From Amycolatopsis taiwanensis DSM 45107 (GTDB lineage Bacteria > Actinomycetota > Actinomycetes > Mycobacteriales > Pseudonocardiaceae), in contig NZ_KI912601.1 of NCBI RefSeq assembly GCF_000519205.1, forward strand, positions 216,571-280,570: a stretch of DNA of 64,000 nucleotides, read 5' to 3'. Under the pieces are notes generated by a model. The model searched no databases, was not told where the DNA came from, and worked only from the letters and a program-made list of their open reading frames with translations. Positions 59,092 through 64,000 of this stretch are shown here, piece after piece; position 1 is the stretch's first letter, and each line of letters starts with the position of its first letter. The translations under genes and the position numbers were made by a program.

Positions 59092-60249
59092 TCAGGGACG
59101 GCTGAGCAGGAGGGCGGAGGTGGGGACGCCGGTACCGGCCGTCACCAGGACGTGCTCGGCGCCGGAAACCTGATTGACGGCGTTGCCGCGGATCTGGCGG
59201 ACCGCCTCGGCGATGCCGTTCATGCCGTGGACGTATGCCTCGCCGAGCTGGCCGCCGTGCGGGTTGAGCGGCAACTCGCCGTCCAGCTCCAGAGTGCCAC
59301 CCGCGGTGAAGTCCTTGGCCTCTCCCCGGCCGCAGAACCCGAGTTCCTCCAACTGCATCAGCACGTACGGGGTGAAATGGTCGTACAGCACCGCGACATC
59401 CACATCGGACGGTGAAAGCCCGGACCTCGACCACAGCTGCCGCCCCACCACGTTCATCTCCGGCAGCGCCGCGAGGTCGTCGCGGTAGTAGCTGGTCATG
59501 ACGTACTGGTCCGGACCGCTGCCCTGGGCGGCAGCGGTGATCATCGCCGGAAGGTTCGGCAGGTCCCGGGCGCGCGCGGCGCTGGTGACGACCAGGGCCA
59601 CGCCACCATCGGTCTCCTGGCAGCAGTCCAGCAGGCGCAGCGGTTCGACGATCCAGCGCGACGCCTGATGGTCGGCCAGGGTGATCGGCTTACGGTAGAA
59701 CCAGGCGTTCGGGTTGGTCGCGGCGTGCTTGCGGTCGATCACCGCGATCCGGCCGAAGTCCTCGCTCGTGGCGCCGTACTCGTGCTGGTAACGACGCGCC
59801 ACCATGGCGACCGTCGCGGCCGGGGTGGCCAGGCCCATCGGGTAGTGGAACGAGTTGTCCACGCCCGAGGAGTTGACCTGCTGGGCCGCGGCGGCGGATA
59901 CCTGGCCGAAGCGGTGCCCGGACCGCTCGTTGAACGCCCGGTAGGCCACCACCACGTTCGCGGCCCCGGTCTCGACCGCCATCACCGCCTGCTGCACGGT
60001 GGCCGCCGCGGCGCCGCCGCCGTAGTGCACGCGGCTGAAGAACGTCAGCTCGGGAATGCCGAGTTCGCGTGCGACCGAGATTTCACTGTTGGCGTCCATG
60101 GTGAACGAGACCAGACCGTCCACATCAGAGGGTCGCAACCCGGCGTCGGCGAGCGCGGCCAGCACCGCCTCACCCGCCAGCCGCAACTCGCTTCGCCCGG
60201 AGTTCTTCGAGAACTCCGTCGCCCCGATGCCCACGATCGCCGCAGTCAT
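59092..60249 (-). CDS. ltp2: Steroid side-chain retro-aldolase Ltp2
   Basis: Thiolase-fold aldolase that cleaves the 17-hydroxy-3-oxo-pregn-carboxyl-CoA side chain to propionyl-CoA and a 17-ketosteroid, together with the ChsH2 DUF35 domain. 385 residues. VGIGATEFSKNSGRSELRLA, HYGGGAAAATVQQAV and the tyrosine-bearing YDHFTPYVLMQLEELGF and GEAYVHGMNGI segments match Rv3540c. ATG 60249 overlaps the chsH1 stop (ATGA). Last gene of the operon. Confidence 0.95.
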   Translation of the reverse strand: MTAAIVGIGATEFSKNSGRSELRLAGEAVLAALADAGLRPSDVDGLVSFTMDANSEISVARELGIPELTFFSRVHYGGGAAAATVQQAVMAVETGAANVVVAYRAFNERSGHRFGQVSAAAAQQVNSSGVDNSFHYPMGLATPAATVAMVARRYQHEYGATSEDFGRIAVIDRKHAATNPNAWFYRKPITLADHQASRWIVEPLRLLDCCQETDGGVALVVTSAARARDLPNLPAMITAAAQGSGPDQYVMTSYYRDDLAALPEMNVVGRQLWSRSGLSPSDVDVAVLYDHFTPYVLMQLEELGFCGRGEAKDFTAGGTLELDGELPLNPHGGQLGEAYVHGMNGIAEAVRQIRGNAVNQVSGAEHVLVTAGTGVPTSALLLSRP

Positions 60250-60665
60250 GATCGTTCCCTCTCCGCGGGTTTGCGCGGTTTTTCTGGTAATACAACCGAA
60301 ACCGTGCCGGTGAGGTGTTCGCCGAGCCGGCCGGTCCCGGTCACGCCGACCGTCAGAGCCCGGCCGTCGGCTTCGATCACACGCCCCGAGAGCACGAGCG
60401 TGTCGCCCGCGTAGCAGGGCACGCCGAGCCTGATCTTGATGGATTTCACCAGCGCTTCCGGCCCTGCCCAGTCGCTGACGAACCGCTGCACCAGGCCGGT
60501 GTCGGTGAGGATGTTGAGGAAGATGTCCTGCGAACCGCGGCTGACGGCGGCATCCCGGTCGTGGTGCACGTCCTGGAAGTCCCGGGTGGCCAGCGCCGTG
60601 CTGATCACGAAGGTCGGGGTGACGTCGATGGTCAGCAATGGCAGGTCCGTGCCGATGTCGATCAT
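60246..60665 (-). CDS. chsH1: Steroid enoyl-CoA hydratase small subunit ChsH1
   Basis: 139-residue hot-dog (MaoC-like) subunit that forms the hydratase with ChsH2 and acts on the 3-carbon side-chain enoyl-CoA. The catalytic segment TRDFQDVHHDRDAA and the block DIFLNILTDTGLVQRFVSDW match Rv3541c almost exactly. Coupled to both neighbours by ATGA overlaps. Member of the igr-type operon. Confidence 0.95.
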   Translation of the reverse strand: MIDIGTDLPLLTIDVTPTFVISTALATRDFQDVHHDRDAAVSRGSQDIFLNILTDTGLVQRFVSDWAGPEALVKSIKIRLGVPCYAGDTLVLSGRVIEADGRALTVGVTGTGRLGEHLTGTVSVVLPEKPRKPAERERS

Positions 60666-61639
60666 GGCTCCCCCTTCCGCGCCCCGAGTGGCCGCCAGAC
60701 GGGCAGGGTCAGCTCGTCGTCCACCTTCCGGAAGGCCACCTGCACCGGCTGTCCGATGTAGACACTCGACGGGCTTGCGTCGACCAGTTCACCCAGCATC
60801 CGCACTCCCTCCGTCAATTCGACGAGCGCGATCACGAAGGGCAGCCGCTTCCCCGGCACCTCGGGCCGGTGGTGCACCACGTAGCTGTAGACGGTGCCGT
60901 GCCCGCTCGCGACCACGTAGTCCGGCTTCGCGTTCAGGTCGCCGTCCGGCGGCAGCGGACCGGGCGGGTGCCGCAGCACCTCGCCCCAGCGCTGGATCCG
61001 CAACTCACCGGCCCGGGTCCCGGCCCAGAAGAACTCGGTGTCGGCGCTGATCACCGGCCGCAGCACGGCAGCCGGATCCGCCTGAGGCGGGCGTTCGGGA
61101 GGCCGGAACTTCAACACCCGGAACAGCATCTCGGCGACTGCTTCGTCGCCCACGTACCAGGTGGTCCTCGTGGTGACGAACCAGCCCTCGCCGAGCGCGG
61201 TCCGTTTCGGTCCGGTCACGTCGTCGAGTTTCGTGGATGCCGAGGTTTGCTCACCGTGCCGCAGGTAGCGGTGGTAGGTCTGCTCGGAGTTCGTCGCGAC
61301 GACGGAGGTGAACCCGGCCTCGTCGAGCACCGCGATCATCGCGCCGAGCGGATCGTCAGCCGGATCTGAGGAGCGCTGCCTGAGCAACCCGGGCATCGTC
61401 CACACCTGCGCCATCGCGGGCGGCGCAACGAGTCCACCGTGGACGGACGCCGCCGCGAACTCCGGATCGACGTACACCGGGTTGGTGTCGCCGATGGCCT
61501 CGACCCAGTTGTTGACCATCGCCTGGTTCACCGGGTCGCGCGCCGGGCGCGGTCTCGATTCCCCTTGTGCGGCAACACGCTCGGCCACCTGCCTTATTTC
61601 CGGCGGGCCCAAGTGCTCGGGGGCGCGCTCAGTGGTCAC
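60662..61639 (-). CDS. chsH2: Steroid enoyl-CoA hydratase/DUF35 subunit ChsH2
   Basis: 325 residues. N-terminal MaoC-like half (PVNQAMVNNWVEAIGDTNPVYVD and APPAMAQVWTM) pairs with ChsH1; C-terminal DUF35/OB domain (from about residue 190, SADTEFFWAGTRAGELRIQRW) holds Ltp2. Unlike many DUF35 proteins, the zinc-ribbon cysteines are missing in this copy; only histidines remain (RHPPGPLPPDG). GTG 61639 is chosen because it overlaps the stop of the upstream 29-codon frame (GTGA). Counterpart of Rv3542c. Confidence 0.9.
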   Translation of the reverse strand: MTTERAPEHLGPPEIRQVAERVAAQGESRPRPARDPVNQAMVNNWVEAIGDTNPVYVDPEFAAASVHGGLVAPPAMAQVWTMPGLLRQRSSDPADDPLGAMIAVLDEAGFTSVVATNSEQTYHRYLRHGEQTSASTKLDDVTGPKRTALGEGWFVTTRTTWYVGDEAVAEMLFRVLKFRPPERPPQADPAAVLRPVISADTEFFWAGTRAGELRIQRWGEVLRHPPGPLPPDGDLNAKPDYVVASGHGTVYSYVVHHRPEVPGKRLPFVIALVELTEGVRMLGELVDASPSSVYIGQPVQVAFRKVDDELTLPVWRPLGARKGEP

Positions 61640-61725
61640 CTCGGGCGCCGCCTCTCCGATCTGATCGGCGTCAGCCCGCGCTGGGTCTGGTCGAGGGTGA
61701 AGTCCACGCCGGCTCCTTCGGCCAT
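61636..61725 (-). CDS. 29-codon acyl-CoA-dehydrogenase-like remnant before chsH2
   Basis: ATG 61725 opens MAEGAGVDFTLDQTQRGL, which reads like the N-terminus of an actinobacterial acyl-CoA dehydrogenase, then diverges and stops at 61636 with TGA overlapping the chsH2 GTG. In M. tuberculosis chsE1 and chsE2 (fadE28, fadE29) precede chsH2. The most likely history is a deletion of those genes leaving the promoter and first codons. It now acts as a translated leader coupled to chsH2. No Shine-Dalgarno before the ATG. Confidence 0.5.
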   Translation of the reverse strand: MAEGAGVDFTLDQTQRGLTPIRSERRRPR

Positions 61726-61728
61726 GAT

Positions 61729-61742
61729 TGAAACTCGTTCTA
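61729..61742. promoter_or_regulatory. KstR box in front of the chsH2-chsH1-ltp2 operon
   Basis: TGAAACTCGTTCTA (plus strand) fits TnnAACnnGTTnnA exactly. It ends 3 bp before ATG 61725 on the minus strand; a TAGAAC hexamer within it could be the -10, so repressor and polymerase would compete directly. Confidence 0.8.
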
Positions 61743-61772
61743 GTTTTAGCCGAGGAGCACGCTGGTGGCAAG

Positions 61773-63161
61773 TCAGCCGGTGGCCTTGAGAAGCTGCTGC
61801 ATCTCGTCCGGGACCGCGTCCGCGAGCGACCACAGGTCTGGAACGAGTTCTCGCGCACCGATCAGGCCGACGTCCACCCGCCCGTCGCTGGAGATGACGG
61901 TGATGTTCAGGCCGGCACCGTGAAAGACCGGCCCGAGCGGGTACATCCCAGTGATCCGCGCGCCCAGCAGGTACAGCGGGACCGGCGGGCCGGGCACGTT
62001 GGAGATCACCAGGTTGTGCACGACGGGATGTTTGTCGGCCAGCCGCAGCGCCGAGTAGGCCCGCATCGCCAGGCCGAGCAGCCGGGCCGGGGCGAACTCG
62101 GCCCAGTCGGCCAGCATGTCGGCGTCGATGCTGAAGTGGTGTTGCTTGGCCAGCCGGTTGTTCTCCGCGATCGCGTAGACCCGGGCGACCGGTTCCGCGA
62201 GGTGGGTGGGCAGCAAAGCGAAGAACGCCGAGACGTGGTTACTGCCGGACTCGCGGACGCTGCGGTCGTGCACGGACACCGGCACGGTCACCACGAGCGG
62301 ATCGTCCGGCAGCTCACCACGCGCTTCCAGGAAGCTCCGCAACGCGCCCGTGCACAGCGCGAGCACCACGTCGTTCACGGTTACCCCGAAGGCGTTCTTC
62401 ACCTGCTTCACGTCGTCGAGGTCGACCGAGGTGAACGCGACGCTGCGGTGCCCGGTGATGGTGCCGTTGAGCGAAGTGCGCGGCGCGGTGAACGGCATCG
62501 GCATGCCCCGCCGGTGCAGCGCGCTGCTCAGCCAGCGCGACCCCACGCCGAGCAGGCCCGGCAGGAGCCTGACCAACTCGCCCGGGCGGTGGAGCAGGTC
62601 CGCGGCACTGGCCTTGAGCAGATCGACGTGGCTGGGCGGGGGAGCGCTCTCCCGCGGTTCGGGCGGCGGCGGCAGGGCCGCGGGCTCGACGCCGGCCAGG
62701 TAGGCGATGAGGCTCGCGCCACCGACCCCGTCCACGGCGGCGTGGTGCATCTTGATCAGCACGGCGAACGCATCGTCACCGGGAAGCCCCTCGATCACGC
62801 AAATCTCCCACAGCGGGCGGCGGCGATCCAGTGGCCGGGCGGCGAATCGTGCGCACAGGCGCGCGAGTTCGTCACGGCCTCGCGGTGACGGGAGGCCGAC
62901 GCGGTGCACGTGGTGGCCGATGTCGAAGCCGGCGTCCTCGACCCACACCGGGTGCACCAGGTTCAGCGGCGAATTGTGCAGTTTCCGCCGGAATTCCGGA
63001 ATGAGCCGGACACGTTGATCCAGATTTCCGACAAAATCGTCGAAGCGGTACCCACCGGGGATGGTCGAGCCGTCCAGAGTGAGCAACGCACAGACGTGCA
63101 GCGGCTGCGAAGTCGTTTCGAGATATAGAAAACTAGCGTCGAGGCCGCTGAGCACTTGCAC
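61773..63161 (-). CDS. Wax ester synthase/diacylglycerol acyltransferase
   Basis: WS/DGAT enzyme that esterifies fatty alcohols or diacylglycerol with acyl-CoA at the membrane, making storage lipids. 462 residues. Catalytic HHAAVDG is at 139-145 (from GTG 63161); SNVPGPPVPLYLLGARI and VFHGAGLNITVISSDG are the C-terminal family blocks. GTG 63161 is favoured over ATG 63182 because a TACGCT element (63173-63168) ends 6 nt before it. Convergent spacing with chsH2's operator region is only 31 bp on the left. Paired with a divergent esterase, as in Rv0220/Rv0221. Confidence 0.9.
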   Translation of the reverse strand: MQVLSGLDASFLYLETTSQPLHVCALLTLDGSTIPGGYRFDDFVGNLDQRVRLIPEFRRKLHNSPLNLVHPVWVEDAGFDIGHHVHRVGLPSPRGRDELARLCARFAARPLDRRRPLWEICVIEGLPGDDAFAVLIKMHHAAVDGVGGASLIAYLAGVEPAALPPPPEPRESAPPPSHVDLLKASAADLLHRPGELVRLLPGLLGVGSRWLSSALHRRGMPMPFTAPRTSLNGTITGHRSVAFTSVDLDDVKQVKNAFGVTVNDVVLALCTGALRSFLEARGELPDDPLVVTVPVSVHDRSVRESGSNHVSAFFALLPTHLAEPVARVYAIAENNRLAKQHHFSIDADMLADWAEFAPARLLGLAMRAYSALRLADKHPVVHNLVISNVPGPPVPLYLLGARITGMYPLGPVFHGAGLNITVISSDGRVDVGLIGARELVPDLWSLADAVPDEMQQLLKATG

Positions 63162-63196
63162 AACGCCAGCGTAATCCTGCATTTATGATCGAAGCC
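63162..63196. promoter_or_regulatory. Overlapping divergent leaderless promoters
   Basis: Minus strand: TACGCT (63173-63168), 6 nt, GTG 63161. Plus strand: TATGAT (63184-63189), 7 nt, ATG 63197. The two start codons are 35 bp apart and neither has a ribosome site, so both genes can only be leaderless or start further inside. Confidence 0.5.
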
Positions 63197-64000
63197 ATGC
63201 GACCGCGCTTTCTCACCCGCCGGGCCGTAGAGCTGGCCCTGACCGCTAATGCACTGCGGCCGCTGCCCGGCTCGGATTTCGTATCCATACCGGCGTTCTT
63301 CGCGGCCTGGCTGACCGGCGAACTCGCCCCGCATCTGCTGGCGCTCAGCGCGGCGGACACCGCCGCGCACCTGGCCCGCTACGGCGCACGCACCAAACCG
63401 GATCGGGTCAGCCTCGGACTGGCGGCGCTTTCCGCGGCGGGCCTCGGCGCGCTGATCGTGGACTCGCAACGCGCCCGTGGCGCGGTCGAGCGGGCGCTGG
63501 CCGAAGCGCTCGGCGCGCGGTATGCCGAGGATCTCGCGCGCCCGCCGGACCCGCGGGACCTGGCCACGCCGTGGGGCCAGCTGGTGTGGCCGTTCCGGAT
63601 GCGTGACAAGGACGTCCGGCGCGATCGCGACATCGCCTACGCGCCCGGCGGACAGCGTTTCTGGCTGGACATCTACCGCCCGGTCCAGGCGGTCCGCGAC
63701 CGGCCGGTGCTGCTGCAGATCCACGGCGGCGCCTGGATGGTGGACAGCAAGAACCACCAGGGCATCCCCCTGATGCTGCACATGGCCCGGCGCGGCTGGA
63801 TCTGCGTGGCGATCAACTATCCGCTCTCCCCCGCGTCGCGCTGGCCCGCGCACATCGTCGCGGTCAAGCGGGCGGTCGCCTGGATCCGGGAGAACATCGC
63901 CGAATACGGCGGCGATCCGGCGTTCCTGGCGGCGACCGGAGGCTCGGCGGGCGGGCACCTCGCGGCCCTGCTCGCCCTGACCCCGGACGACACCGGACTT
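63197..64000 (+). CDS. HSL-family esterase/lipase (partial, LipC/LipQ-like)
   Basis: Carboxylesterase of the hormone-sensitive-lipase group; 268 codons visible, C-terminus off the window. An N-terminal helical part of about 130 residues is followed by the oxyanion motif HGGAW at 176-180 and the nucleophile elbow GGSAGGH with Ser250. The long N-terminal part with SDFVSIPAFFAAWLTGEL is typical of LipC/LipQ-type esterases that sit beside wax synthase/DGAT genes. ATG 63185 would add four residues. It may hydrolyse acyl esters made by the neighbour. Confidence 0.87.
   Translation, partial: MRPRFLTRRAVELALTANALRPLPGSDFVSIPAFFAAWLTGELAPHLLALSAADTAAHLARYGARTKPDRVSLGLAALSAAGLGALIVDSQRARGAVERALAEALGARYAEDLARPPDPRDLATPWGQLVWPFRMRDKDVRRDRDIAYAPGGQRFWLDIYRPVQAVRDRPVLLQIHGGAWMVDSKNHQGIPLMLHMARRGWICVAINYPLSPASRWPAHIVAVKRAVAWIRENIAEYGGDPAFLAATGGSAGGHLAALLALTPDDTGL

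Overview
The window is high-GC actinobacterial DNA, most likely from Amycolatopsis or another member of the Pseudonocardiaceae (inferred from gene order, codon bias toward G/C in third positions, frequent GTG starts and protein resemblance; no 16S gene is present). It has two parts: a conserved housekeeping block (about 1-27000) and a steroid (cholesterol/sterol) catabolic locus (about 28900-61700), with accessory genes in and around the second part.

Block 1 follows the Mycobacterium tuberculosis order Rv2690c to Rv2710 closely: APC permease, the TrkA-type pair ceoB/ceoC, DUF3159, OB-fold protein, hydrolase, DUF3710, dut, DUF3093, DUF4193, cei-like LytR_C protein, suhB, ppgK, sigA, then a DEAD-box helicase, a YihY/BrkB membrane protein, DUF3039, a split-barrel protein, DUF3099, an M20 amidohydrolase, a methyltransferase, dtd and sigB, followed by a class I fumarase. 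A P450 and a small heptad-repeat coiled-coil gene are inserted after ceoC. A frameshifted gene and an unrecognised TTG-start gene lie after sigA.

Block 2 carries the side-chain and ring-degradation genes of the KstR regulon in several divergent units: fadD19/echA19; a second acyl-CoA ligase against a DUF35-ltp4-ltp3 operon; cyp125/fadA5; hsaA-hsaC against kstD-kshA-small ORF-kshB-MaoC; and chsH2-chsH1-ltp2. Palindromes fitting TnnAACnnGTTnnA (four or five exact, the rest with one mismatch) sit between or in front of each unit. Together the products would activate the side chain (CYP125, FadD19), shorten it by beta-oxidation and retro-aldol cleavage (EchA19, FadA5, ChsH1-H2, Ltp2), open ring B (KstD, KshAB) and cleave ring A (HsaA, HsaC). 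hsaB, hsaD, chsE1/chsE2, mce4 and kstR are not in the window. A 29-codon acyl-CoA-dehydrogenase-like N-terminus in front of chsH2 looks like what is left of chsE.

The catabolic genes are interrupted by an island of two tail-to-tail two-component systems with an ABC exporter and a hydrolase (40857-47715), and by a decayed HNH endonuclease gene plus an aldo/keto reductase, a LysR regulator and a DUF5134 protein (55324-59034). The right end is a wax ester synthase/DGAT gene divergent from an HSL-type esterase. Notable non-coding structure includes a 20-bp tandem array and a long inverted pair of 21-bp arrays around a hairpin (37621-38117), several convergent-gene hairpins, and a recurring leaderless promoter arrangement (TANNNT, then 6-7 nt, then the start codon).
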